NCBI GenBank assembly: GCA_030670615.1
Contig: DAOVBJ010000026.1
Coordinates: 1 to 9,023, forward strand
Direction: 5' to 3'
DNA: 9,023 nt
From: Candidatus Bathyarchaeota archaeon
GTDB taxonomy: Archaea > Thermoproteota > Bathyarchaeia > RBG-16-48-13 > GCA-020355125
This document shows, piece by piece, positions 1 through 7,007 of this stretch. The notes beneath the pieces were generated by a model. The model was given only the letters and a program-made list of their open reading frames with translations, was not told the DNA's origin and did not search any database. How positions within the stretch are numbered: the first letter of the stretch is position 1; every line of letters begins with the position of its first letter. The translations under genes and the position numbers were made by a program.

Positions 1-738
1 GTCAACGAGGATGGGGGTGTCCGTATATTTTCGAGCCTTTTCAGCAGAAGTGAGGATAACACAGGCGGCGCCATCGGAGATAGGACTACAATCAAAAAGC
101 CTCAAAGGATCAGCTACGAGTCTGGATGTTAAAACCTGATCCAATGTAATTTTATTTCTGAAGTGGGCAAGAGGGTTGAAGCTTCCATGGTAATGGTTTT
201 TAACCGCGACTGCGGCTAACTGTTCCCTTGTTAGGCCATATTCATACATGTAACGTCTCGCCATCAGGGCATAGATTCCTGGGAACGTGGCGCCAAAATA
301 GGCTTCCCACTCGAAGTCCATAGCTCCACTCAGCACAGAAGTGGCCCATTTGCCTTGCACGTCAGTCATCTTCTCAACGCCGCCTACTACCACCAAATCG
401 TAGAGGCCCGAAGCAATTGCCAAACACCCTTGTTTAAAGGCTACCCCACCCGAGGCACAGGCTGCTTCAACGCGGACGGCGGGGGTAGGGTTCAGCCCAA
501 GGAAGTCAGCGACTAAGGCCGCAACGTGTTCTTGGCCTACGAACATGCCTGCAGACATGTTTCCGACGAGAATCAAGTCGATGTCTTTACCCCGAACTCC
601 AGCATCTGCCGCTGCTGCAAAACCGGCTTCGATTGTCAACTCCCGTAAGCCCTTGTCCCAATGTTCGCCAGAAGGCGTAATACCCACTCCAACGATGGCC
701 ACATCTTGTTTCGCGAATCCATTTACTTTAGGTATCAT
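1..738 (-). CDS. Acetyl-CoA C-acetyltransferase (archaeal thiolase), 3' end outside window
   Basis: Thiolase-fold enzyme that condenses two acetyl-CoA into acetoacetyl-CoA, the first step of the mevalonate pathway, in the cytoplasm. The 246 visible residues begin [19 protein letters not shown], the usual thiolase first strand. The nucleophile is Cys94 in EAACASGG (91-98). [10 protein letters not shown] (about 180-189) and [10 protein letters not shown] (216-225) match the SCP-x-like archaeal thiolases. The C-terminal His and Cys motifs of the family lie beyond the left edge, so the gene is partial. The ATG at 738-736 overlaps the stop of HMG-CoA synthase in an ATGA, and GGAGA sits directly before it, which suggests translational coupling. 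Family knowledge: archaeal thiolase, HMG-CoA synthase and a DUF35 OB-fold protein form a complex that passes on acetoacetyl-CoA. The pairing here favours that role over a beta-oxidation SCP-x thiolase. The family call is very secure; the exact substrate is inferred. Confidence 0.93.
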   Translation of the reverse strand, partial: MIPKVNGFAKQDVAIVGVGITPSGEHWDKGLRELTIEAGFAAAADAGVRGKDIDLILVGNMSAGMFVGQEHVAALVADFLGLNPTPAVRVEAACASGGVAFKQGCLAIASGLYDLVVVGGVEKMTDVQGKWATSVLSGAMDFEWEAYFGATFPGIYALMARRYMYEYGLTREQLAAVAVKNHYHGSFNPLAHFRNKITLDQVLTSRLVADPLRLFDCSPISDGAACVILTSAEKARKYTDTPILVD

Positions 739-1784
739 TCTCCAAACCCTTTGTACTGTTGCTTGAACTTCGAGTAAAGAGAGTAATCGATGTATATCCT
801 CCGCTTCACATAATAATCCACAGAAGGCGCCAAATGCCTCTTTGCATCAACATTATCGGTCACGACTAAGCTAAAAGAATCGGATCCAGCTCCTGACCCA
901 TAGGACGTCATCAAAATACGGCTGCCAGCCTCAGCCCCGTCTAGAACAGCAGCCAAGCCTATGAGAGACGAACCCGAGTATGTGTTTCCAACATCCGCCA
1001 CAACCAAGCCGGGAACGATTTTTTCCCTGCTGAACCCCAGAATGTCAGCGGCTCTCAAGGGATACTTCCCATTAGGCTGGTGAAAAACGGCGTAGTCGTA
1101 GTCCTCTGGAGTCGTATCCAGCCGTTCCATTAATCCCCGCGTACAGTTGATGGTCTGCGCGAAATAGCCCTCTTCACCAGTAAAGCGCCCACCGTGCCGG
1201 GGATAAGCTGAGCCGTCCCTCCTCCAAAAGTCTGGAACGTCCCGAGTAAAAGAGTAGGTTCCCTCGATTTCCGCGATAACCTCGTCCTTGCCAACGATGA
1301 AGGCAGCGGCGCCAGCAGCTGCAGCGTATTCAAGGACGTCTGCCGGCTGGGCTTGCGCGGTATCGGCTCCGATGGACATTCCATACTTAATGTATCCCGC
1401 CTCGACTAAGCCCATACAGGCTTGGATGCCTGCTGTCCCCGCCTTGCAGGCGAATTCGAGGTCGGCGGCTGTCAGGGAGGGCGTTGCATTAACAGCCTCG
1501 GCGACTATCGTGGCTGTCGGTTTGACGGCGTAAGGGTGTGATTCTGAACCCACGTAGAGGGCCCCTATCTCCTTGGGGTTTACTTCTGGCATTCGTTTCA
1601 GCGCGTTTCGAGCTGCTTCCACGGAGAGCGTGACCGTATCTTCGTCGAGAGCGGGTACAGCCTTCTCCTTTATGAGAAGGCCTTCCCGATATCTTTCCGC
1701 ATCATGACCCCAGACCCGGGCTATTTCCTCAACCTTAATCCTCCATCTTGGAATATACACTCCGTAAGCAGTGATACCTATCAT
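735..1784 (-). CDS. Hydroxymethylglutaryl-CoA synthase, archaeal type
   Basis: Condenses acetyl-CoA with acetoacetyl-CoA to HMG-CoA, the second step of the mevalonate route to archaeal isoprenoid lipids. At 349 residues it has the usual archaeal length. The N-terminus [16 protein letters not shown] is characteristic. The family's catalytic triad is visible: Glu81 in [13 protein letters not shown], Cys113 in EFACKAGT and His235 in [10 protein letters not shown]. Other typical stretches are [11 protein letters not shown] (139-149) and VGNTYSGSS (265-273). The start ATG at 1784-1782 is supported by AAAGGGGGAT about eight bases upstream and by a TATA/BRE promoter placed for a leader of roughly 15 bases. 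The downstream thiolase overlaps by four bases, so the two are almost certainly co-transcribed. The ketoacyl-synthase III fold is shared with FabH, but the Glu/Cys/His set and the thiolase partner identify HMG-CoA synthase. No truncation or missing catalytic residue is seen. Confidence 0.96.
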   Translation of the reverse strand: MIGITAYGVYIPRWRIKVEEIARVWGHDAERYREGLLIKEKAVPALDEDTVTLSVEAARNALKRMPEVNPKEIGALYVGSESHPYAVKPTATIVAEAVNATPSLTAADLEFACKAGTAGIQACMGLVEAGYIKYGMSIGADTAQAQPADVLEYAAAAGAAAFIVGKDEVIAEIEGTYSFTRDVPDFWRRDGSAYPRHGGRFTGEEGYFAQTINCTRGLMERLDTTPEDYDYAVFHQPNGKYPLRAADILGFSREKIVPGLVVADVGNTYSGSSLIGLAAVLDGAEAGSRILMTSYGSGAGSDSFSLVVTDNVDAKRHLAPSVDYYVKRRIYIDYSLYSKFKQQYKGFGE

Positions 1785-1820
1785 CTTGGAATCCCCCTTT
1801 TCACAAAGGTTTAGAGGCTC

Positions 1821-1837
1821 TATTTATAAGTTTTCTA
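1821..1837 (-). promoter_or_regulatory. TATA box and BRE of the HMG-CoA synthase/thiolase operon
   Basis: On the minus strand, CTTATAAATA (1830-1821) matches the archaeal TATA consensus closely. It is preceded by purine-rich TAGAAAA (1837-1831), a plausible BRE for TFB. The usual distance of about 26 bases from the TATA centre predicts a transcript start near 1799, just before the Shine-Dalgarno-like AAAGGGGGAT (1800-1791) and about 15 bases before the ATG. The good box, good spacing and correct orientation make this the best promoter in the window. The transcript start is inferred. Confidence 0.75.
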
Positions 1838-1868
1838 CAAATGTCGTATAATAATACGTCAAATGTCG
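1838..1868. promoter_or_regulatory. Operator-like repeats upstream of the HMG-CoA synthase promoter
   Basis: CAAATGTCG occurs twice on the plus strand, at 1838-1846 and 1860-1868, exactly 22 bases apart, about two helical turns. Between them CGTAT (1845-1849) and ATACG (1854-1858) form an inverted repeat around AATA. Adding flanking TG/CA extends it to an imperfect 20-base palindrome (1842-1861). The block directly abuts the BRE on its upstream side, which is where archaeal activators or repressors often bind. The repeats are visible in the sequence; the regulatory role is inferred. Confidence 0.4.
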
Positions 1869-2120
1869 ATAAGCTGATGCCTTCAACATAAGCCATAAAC
1901 CAGAAGAACTCGCCTGAACCTTACAGAATATACCAGTTGAAGACACTGCTGACGAAAGCAGAACATAGGTATAACAACTAATGACAACCACATATAAAAC
2001 ATCTTAACATTAGTGCAAGAAGACGAAAGAAAATACAGTGTTTAGGATATCCTGTCCATCCTTTTGAACAACCAACTACGCGCATAATAACTTAGTTAGC
2101 TAGCGTCCACAGGATAATTC

Positions 2121-2130
2121 AAAATATATT
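2121..2130. promoter_or_regulatory. Possible bidirectional TATA-like box in the intergenic region
   Basis: AAAATATATT contains the perfect palindrome AATATATT (2123-2130), so it reads as a TATA-like element on both strands. Its centre is about 31 bases before a plus-strand ATG at 2158 and about 41 bases before a minus-strand ATG at 2085. The first distance suits a leaderless or nearly leaderless archaeal transcript. The BRE side is not distinctive, and AT-rich DNA yields such boxes by chance. Confidence 0.22.
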
Positions 2131-2157
2131 CTAACGTACTACGGACGAATAATAAGT

Positions 2158-2226
2158 ATGATGAGTCAAAAGAAAAGGTACAAAGGAGGTTATCCTGGTT
2201 TTATAGAAGTCTACTCTCGTAAATAA
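2158..2226 (+). other. Candidate micro-ORF, 22 codons, unknown
   Basis: Frame from ATG ATG at 2158-2163 to TAA at 2224-2226. The peptide is basic and aromatic: it starts MMSQKKRYKGG and ends YPGFIEVYSRK. I do not recognise it. It has no upstream Shine-Dalgarno sequence; the strong GGAGG at 2185-2189 lies inside the frame. A TATA-like AAAATATATT about 31 bases upstream could give a near-leaderless transcript. The same frame is open upstream back to a stop at 2101-2103, without another ATG. It would be the only plus-strand gene in the window. A frame this short can arise by chance. Confidence 0.15.
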
Positions 2227-2295
2227 AGTGTTTTAAGCTGACGTTTCTATTCTATTTGAAGTTGAGGTGTACACTTTTACATAGCAGATCAGATG

Positions 2296-2300
2296 AAAAA
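2296..2300 (-). terminator. Possible oligo-T terminator after nusA
   Basis: On the minus strand a run of five T (in GAATTTTTCATC) lies about 18 bases after the nusA stop. Archaeal intrinsic termination relies on U-rich stretches without needing a hairpin. A single T5 is weak, so this is only the best candidate at the position where the polymerase operon should end. Confidence 0.25.
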
Positions 2301-2317
2301 TTCGTCGATAAGTCTTC

Positions 2318-2755
2318 TCATCTTATGACTACGTTGTCAATTTGGAAATATCGTTTCGCGAGGAAACGTGTTCGTTCAGCTGTCTTACCACTTTTACCAA
2401 TGGCGATGCCTTTATCTTTGTTCTCAACCATTACAACAGCCACTTTCTTGTTGTCTAGTCTGTTGGTTATACGTATCTCTTTGATCCGGGCGGGAGCAAA
2501 GGAATTCCGGATGAAGGCTTCTGGATTATCTGCGTACTCGACGATTTCGATGTCTTTTTGAACCATGTTTTTCACAAGCTTGATTCGTGACCCGTGTTTG
2601 CCGATGGCCAACCCCACATCGCCAGGCTTCACTACAAAAATGATTCTATTCCGCTCTTCGTCGATTATGCAGTCGGTTGCCACTGCCCCTGTAACGTTTT
2701 CAAACAGCGCGATGTAACTCATTTCGTCGCTTGTCAACCGAATTTTCTGAGTCAT
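2318..2755 (-). CDS. nusA: Archaeal NusA-like transcription factor (two KH domains)
   Basis: Short archaeal NusA of 145 residues, consisting only of the two RNA-binding KH domains. It lacks the N-terminal polymerase-binding domain and S1 domain of bacterial NusA, which is normal for archaea. KH1 carries the GKHG loop at 52-55 (VGLAIGKHGSRIKLVKNM) and KH2 carries GKSG at 120-123 (GIAIGKSGKTAERTR). Both GxxG loops that contact RNA are intact. The start MTQKIRLTSDEMSYIALFE is typical. AAAGGTT about eight bases before the ATG is a weak ribosome binding site. It lies 80 bases downstream of the L30e gene, the standard archaeal position after the polymerase subunits. The family suggests a role in elongation, termination or ribosomal RNA transcription, but the archaeal function is poorly defined. 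The start and identity are secure. Confidence 0.93.
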   Translation of the reverse strand: MTQKIRLTSDEMSYIALFENVTGAVATDCIIDEERNRIIFVVKPGDVGLAIGKHGSRIKLVKNMVQKDIEIVEYADNPEAFIRNSFAPARIKEIRITNRLDNKKVAVVMVENKDKGIAIGKSGKTAERTRFLAKRYFQIDNVVIR

Positions 2756-2802
2756 GATTTAACCTTTTTCTTCACGTCGATTCTATTAGAGATTTTCAAA
2801 CT

Positions 2803-2818
2803 ACTATATTTACTTTCG
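2803..2818 (-). promoter_or_regulatory. Possible internal promoter for nusA
   Basis: In the L30e-nusA gap the minus strand reads CGAAAG (2818-2813, BRE-like) followed by TAAATATAGT (2812-2803, TATA-like). A start would fall near 2782, giving a leader of about 27 bases that includes the AGGTT ribosome binding site. The 80-base gap is larger than the other spacings in this operon, which allows for a promoter. No experimental support is visible. Confidence 0.33.
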
Positions 2819-2833
2819 CATCTACTGCATCTA
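2818..2833 (-). repeat. Short tandem repeat after the L30e gene
   Basis: TAGATGC occurs twice on the minus strand (2833-2827 and 2824-2818), with two bases between, just after the L30e stop codon. It overlaps the upstream edge of the possible nusA promoter by one base. It is short enough to be chance. Confidence 0.3.
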
Positions 2834-2835
2834 AT

Positions 2836-3141
2836 CTATGTCTCTTTCAATGCTTTGAGGAGGCTGGAATCTGACAGCGTTCGTATAGTCACTGCAGATA
2901 CGGCGAAGGGTTTGCTGCACACCATACCTAAATCTGCACTGCTGCTTGGATACGTATGTACTGGCACGTTTGAGAGAGCGGCGTGGTGCATGAGCTGGCG
3001 TAGTCTGCCCTGAGGACAGTTGGAAGCAATAATTAAGGCAACTGCTCTTCCGCTTTGAGCTGCTTCCATCGCTTTATTGAAGCCTAAAAACATTTTACCC
3101 GATTTATTGGTTGTTTTTATCACTTTTTCGAAGTCGATCAT
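2836..3141 (-). CDS. rpl30e: L30e-family RNA-binding protein (ribosomal protein L30e)
   Basis: A 101-residue member of the L7Ae/L30e/S12e/Gadd45 superfamily, which binds kink-turn type RNA. It is the usual size for archaeal L30e. Typical segments are KMFLGFNKAMEAAQSGRA (16-33), ALIIASNCPQGRLRQLMHHA (35-54, the IASNCP RNA-contact loop), SNVPVHTY (57-64) and LGMVCSKPFAVSAVTI (71-86). The start ATG at 3141 has AAGGAG about ten bases upstream, within a purine-rich leader. It follows rpoA by 40 bases and precedes nusA, the conserved archaeal order rpoA-rpl30e-nusA. That position separates it from L7Ae, which is normally encoded elsewhere. Its product probably joins the large ribosomal subunit; why it sits with polymerase genes is unknown. 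The family is certain, and the L30e assignment rests on sequence plus position. Confidence 0.92.
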   Translation of the reverse strand: MIDFEKVIKTTNKSGKMFLGFNKAMEAAQSGRAVALIIASNCPQGRLRQLMHHAALSNVPVHTYPSSSADLGMVCSKPFAVSAVTIRTLSDSSLLKALKET

Positions 3142-3181
3142 ACCTGGTTTTCTCCTTCAGCTTCTCCTTTCCGTTTTTGTA

Positions 3182-6100
3182 TTAAGTCTCCGTGGATTCG
3201 GCTTTATGTCCCATGTATAATTCTATCAGGCCTGTGCCAATGGGGATACTCTGTCCGACAATCACGGATTCTGTTGCGCCCTTGAACATGTCCTCCTTTC
3301 CCGTTACAGCCGCATCGACGAGGGTGGCAACCGTTACCTCGAACGCGGCTTTTGCAATTACGCTTGCCTTCTGCCCGCTGACGCCATGGCGGCCTATCTG
3401 ACGAACCTCTCCTGTTTGAGTCATGATGTCTGAAACTAACATTATGTGTCGGATGTCGACGTCAAGCCCCTGTTCCTCTAAAACGCCTCCCGCCTCTTTA
3501 ATCACCACGTTTCTAGCGGCTTCTATGCCTAAGACTTTTGCGACCTCATGGGCGTCATTGGTCATGGTTCTAGCTGTGTCAACCCCTGGAACCTTCAGGA
3601 CACTGGGTAAGTTGGAGCCTTCTGTTGTAATCATCCATTCACCGTCTTCATAAGACACGAGGGCCCGCTGAATTCCTTTACACCCCTTGATCAGAATCTT
3701 GGGGGCTTTTTCATTCATTTTAGTCAGTCTTTTGATGTCCTTAGGTGTGAAAATGAGGGTTCCTTGTTCAAGGCTTACGGTAAAATTAGTAACCTTGATG
3801 TTTTCCAAGTCTTCGTCGGTAACTCCCCGCTCGTTCATTACAGACGCGTCCAGTTGTATGACTAGAGTGGATTGGATGGAATCAATATATATTTTTGAGG
3901 AAATGTCTCCTAACGACGTACTAACAAGTTCTCTAGCGACTTCCGTTGCCTTTTCCTTGCTGGAACGATAGGCCTCTTCGAGATGAATATCCATGATCGG
4001 CGTTTTTGGACGTCTCCGCGCGTCAACGATTTCAATCAGTCGTGGAAGGCCGAGGGTTACGTTTCTCTCTTTAACTCCTGCATAATGAAACGTCCGCAGA
4101 GTCATTTGGGTTCCCGGTTCTCCAATTGATTGGGCGGCGATGATTCCCACCGCCTCTCCGGGCTCAACCAGCGCCTTCTCATATTCTTCGACGACCCTTT
4201 GAAAGAGTTGTTGAGCGGCCTCTTCACTCAGCGATTTCTCCAAGGCTTGGCTTTTGAGTTCGCTGGCGAGAAGGGGTGTTAACTTCTCTTCAACCCGCTC
4301 CATTTGTTCTTCGATGTATTCTCTTGATGCGGGATCACCCTCTTCAACCGTTATTTTAATTCTTTCGATGAGGCCTTTGATGTTCACTGCCTTCCCATGA
4401 TCGCTTTTCGCGGGGTCCACTCCGTCTTCCCCGTATTTGAACTCGACGATGTTTCCCCTTGAATCCCTGACGGTGTTGTCATGTTCAACGCGGAGGAATT
4501 CTAAAGCGTTTATCAGTCGTCTTTGCATATACCCGCTTTGTTGCGTGCGTACCGCTGTGTCTACCAGGCCTTCTCTCCCGCCCATCGCGTGGAAGAAGTA
4601 TTCTATTGGGTCTAAGCCATCTCTGTAGCCTGAGTCCACGAATCCCCTTGCCTTGGGACTCGGGTCCTTTGGCTCAAAGTGGGGGAGCGCCCGCTCCCTA
4701 TAGCCTCTAAAGATTCGTTTACCTCGTACGGCTTGCTGACCTAGGCAGGCCGTCATCTGTCCGATGTTTAAGCTTGAGCCTCTGGCGCCAGTTCTAGTCA
4801 TGATTATCCCGTGGTTTTCCATTCCGAAGAATCCGTCGGCGATCAGCCCCGCCTTATCTCGGGCCGTTGCAAGCTCATTCATGATGTAGATTTCCCGTGA
4901 TTCCTCGAGGGTTTGTCCGGGAAGCCTTGTAAGCGTTCTGTTTTGATATTTGGATATTAATTCTTGGATGTTAAGGTTCGCTATTTGTATGGTATTTTTA
5001 ATTGCGTCATAGGTTTCTTTGGTCAATTCTAACTCGTCTAAGGTGTATGAGAAGCCCTTCAGAGTAATGAACTCGGCGAGTAGCTTGCTTATCGAGTTTA
5101 AGAATCTTCTTCCTCCAATTTCTGTCCCGTAGTCCTTGACGATTCTGTGATAGAGGCTTTCTGATCTTTCGGCTCCAATAGAGTTTCTATCGATCACACC
5201 TCTCTCAAGGACGCCATCCTTGACAACTACATAGGCGTCGTATTCACAATCCTCGTATTTGCATACGTCACATCGTTGACATATGCTTGCCTTTAAGACG
5301 TAATTGACCCCCTTTGGAATGAACAGGCTAAAGATTTGTTTACCAGTCCAGAGAGGTTCAGGAGTCTCTGTGAAGGGATCGGGTATCGATCCATCGTAGC
5401 GAGCAGCTGATATGAGTCGGCTGACGTCTTTTTTGGTTAACCTTGTGGAGTTACGCGTTAAGAGGTAGGCTGAACTCAAGAAGTCCCTCGTCGCCCCGAT
5501 GATTGGGCCGCCATATCTTGGGGAGAGGATTTGGTCTTGAACCGCCATTAAAAGGCGGGCTTCAGTCTGCGCTTCTTCGCTTTGGGGGAGGTGAAGATTC
5601 ATTTCATCTCCGTCGAAGTCTGCGTTGTAGGGTGTGCAGACACATAGGTGAAGACGGAACGTTTTATAGGGGAGCACGCGCGCCTGATGAGCCATTATGG
5701 ACATCCTGTGTAGGGATGGTTGCCTGTTGAAGATGACGACGTCTCCGTCAGTTAGATGGCGTTCGACAATGAATCCTGGTAGAATGGCCTCTGCTATTTT
5801 CTCCCTTTCTGTAACAAATTCAAGTCGGATTCGTTTTCCGTCCGGTCTGACAACGTATAGGGCGCCAGGATAGTTACCTGGCCCGTTTTCTACAAGCTTC
5901 TTCAATTTGTCTATGTTCCAAAAGGTCACCCGTTTAGGAACGGTCAAGCGTTTAGCGATTTCGATGGGGACGCCGACCTCATTGATGTCCAAGTTGGCGT
6001 CGGGGGTGATGACGGTTCTGGCAGAGAAGTCAACTCGCTTCCCTGAGAGATTAGTTCTGAACCGACCTTCCTTCCCCTTCAGTCGTTGTGAAAGGGTTTT

Positions 6101-7006
6101 TAGGGCTCTGCCTGACCTGTGACGTGCGGGGGGAATTCCTGAGACCTCATTGTTAAAGTAGGTGGTTACGTGATATTGTAGGAGCTCGGAGAGATCCTGA
6201 ACGATCAGGGTTGGAGCTCCTGCCTCGATGTTTTCCTTCAGCCTCTGGTTGATTCGGATGATGTCGACAAGTTTGTGGGTGAGGTCGTCTTCCGACCTTA
6301 CGCCAGACTCTAGCGTGATGGAGGGGCGAACGTAGACTGGTGGAACTGGCATGACCTGGAGAATCGTCCATTCAGGGCGAGCGACTTCGGGATCCAAGCC
6401 AATGACGCGTAAATCATCGTCTGACATTCGCTCAAGGCGTTCCCTGATTATGTTTGGCGTGAGATTGTATGCTCCGCCTTCGCTCAATATTTCCTGAAAG
6501 CTCGTTGGCTTAATGAAGCTTACTTTATATTGATTAGCGCTACAGTAGGGACAGGTCTTGGGTCTTTTTGCTTTTTTCTCTATTTCCTTGAATAACTTTT
6601 TAGAAGGAGCTCCAAGCATTATCCTCTCCTGCTCAATCTTTTCTTTGTATTCAGTTATTTGTTTTTCATCGAGGAGGAGTCGACCGCAGGCTCTACATGT
6701 TATGCGAAGTAGCTTGTAAATTAATTTAATAAAGATGATGTGGACAACCGGTGCCGCGAGTTCTATGTGACCGAAATGCCCAGTGCATCGGGATGCGGTG
6801 TTACCACATGTCCTACATCTTTGCCGGGGTTCAAGGGTTCCGAAGCGTCCATCCATTAACCCTGAGCTTATGGGCAGTCCATCTTCGTCGTAGGTGTCAG
6901 CCATCTGAACTTCTACTACGGAAAGCCGTCGGATTACACTAGGAGATATCACGCCAAACTTTATGCCATCAACGATTTTGTAGGGTCCTTCTTGAACGGT
7001 TGCCAT
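3182..7006 (-). CDS. rpoA: DNA-directed RNA polymerase subunit A, unsplit (A' + A'')
   Basis: Largest catalytic subunit of archaeal RNA polymerase, 1274 residues, with A' and A'' in one frame. From the N-terminus: clamp zinc ligands C64, C67, C74, H77 (CRTCG...CTGHFGH), then a second set C104, C107, C152, C155; lid/rudder region RTNLSGKRVDFSARTVITPDANL (318-340, broken as RTNLSGKRVDFSA plus RTVITPDANL); FNRQPSLHR (426-434); the catalytic magnesium loop NADFDGD (461-467) with all three Asp; a cysteine cluster C576, C579, C582, C587; the bridge helix around GGREGLVDTAVRTQQSGYMQ (809-828); the trigger-loop region EAVGIIAAQSIGEPGTQM (951-968) and TLRTFHYAGV; and the normal end GTGLIELYMG. The length equals A' plus A'', so no intein is present. 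The start ATG follows the rpoB stop by one base, with GGAGAGGG upstream, indicating translational coupling. An unsplit subunit is typical of Thaumarchaeota and related lineages. Confidence 0.98.
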   Translation of the reverse strand: MATVQEGPYKIVDGIKFGVISPSVIRRLSVVEVQMADTYDEDGLPISSGLMDGRFGTLEPRQRCRTCGNTASRCTGHFGHIELAAPVVHIIFIKLIYKLLRITCRACGRLLLDEKQITEYKEKIEQERIMLGAPSKKLFKEIEKKAKRPKTCPYCSANQYKVSFIKPTSFQEILSEGGAYNLTPNIIRERLERMSDDDLRVIGLDPEVARPEWTILQVMPVPPVYVRPSITLESGVRSEDDLTHKLVDIIRINQRLKENIEAGAPTLIVQDLSELLQYHVTTYFNNEVSGIPPARHRSGRALKTLSQRLKGKEGRFRTNLSGKRVDFSARTVITPDANLDINEVGVPIEIAKRLTVPKRVTFWNIDKLKKLVENGPGNYPGALYVVRPDGKRIRLEFVTEREKIAEAILPGFIVERHLTDGDVVIFNRQPSLHRMSIMAHQARVLPYKTFRLHLCVCTPYNADFDGDEMNLHLPQSEEAQTEARLLMAVQDQILSPRYGGPIIGATRDFLSSAYLLTRNSTRLTKKDVSRLISAARYDGSIPDPFTETPEPLWTGKQIFSLFIPKGVNYVLKASICQRCDVCKYEDCEYDAYVVVKDGVLERGVIDRNSIGAERSESLYHRIVKDYGTEIGGRRFLNSISKLLAEFITLKGFSYTLDELELTKETYDAIKNTIQIANLNIQELISKYQNRTLTRLPGQTLEESREIYIMNELATARDKAGLIADGFFGMENHGIIMTRTGARGSSLNIGQMTACLGQQAVRGKRIFRGYRERALPHFEPKDPSPKARGFVDSGYRDGLDPIEYFFHAMGGREGLVDTAVRTQQSGYMQRRLINALEFLRVEHDNTVRDSRGNIVEFKYGEDGVDPAKSDHGKAVNIKGLIERIKITVEEGDPASREYIEEQMERVEEKLTPLLASELKSQALEKSLSEEAAQQLFQRVVEEYEKALVEPGEAVGIIAAQSIGEPGTQMTLRTFHYAGVKERNVTLGLPRLIEIVDARRRPKTPIMDIHLEEAYRSSKEKATEVARELVSTSLGDISSKIYIDSIQSTLVIQLDASVMNERGVTDEDLENIKVTNFTVSLEQGTLIFTPKDIKRLTKMNEKAPKILIKGCKGIQRALVSYEDGEWMITTEGSNLPSVLKVPGVDTARTMTNDAHEVAKVLGIEAARNVVIKEAGGVLEEQGLDVDIRHIMLVSDIMTQTGEVRQIGRHGVSGQKASVIAKAAFEVTVATLVDAAVTGKEDMFKGATESVIVGQSIPIGTGLIELYMGHKAESTET

Positions 7007-7007
7007 T

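Larger units (their letters stand above)
1785..2317. other. AT-rich intergenic region between nusA and HMG-CoA synthase
   Basis: These 533 bases contain no recognisable protein family, no tRNA T-loop motif and no insertion-sequence ends. Base composition is clearly more AT-rich than the flanking genes. Besides the HMG-CoA synthase promoter at its left end, it holds an inverted repeat (TATCCTGT 2048-2055 with ACAGGATA 2109-2116), a palindromic AATATATT (2123-2130), a 22-codon plus-strand frame (2158-2226), a 35-codon minus-strand frame (2085-1978) and a plus-strand CATATAAAAC (1991-2000) with no gene behind it. It may include the 3' end of the polymerase transcript, a non-coding RNA, or the remains of genes lost from this position. 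Confidence 0.7.

Noticed and set aside
1991..2000. Plus-strand CATATAAAAC as a promoter
   Set aside because: No start codon with a useful frame follows at a suitable distance, and AT-rich DNA gives such boxes by chance. A non-coding transcript cannot be excluded but has no other support.
2182..2195. AAAGGAGGTTATCC resembling the complement of the 16S rRNA 3' end
   Set aside because: Only the short anti-Shine-Dalgarno-like core matches; no further rRNA sequence flanks it. It may be an incidental purine run inside the micro-ORF.
1785..2317. A tRNA or CRISPR array in the intergenic region
   Set aside because: No T-loop motif on either strand, no cloverleaf-like arms, and no regularly spaced repeats of 20 or more bases.
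2594..3013. 139-codon plus-strand open frame
   Set aside because: It lies antisense across nusA and the L30e gene, both secure. Its peptide has no recognisable family, so it is a shadow frame.
3182..7006. Intein in RpoA
   Set aside because: The conserved segments around NADFDGD and the trigger loop are uninterrupted, and the total length equals that of A' plus A'' alone.
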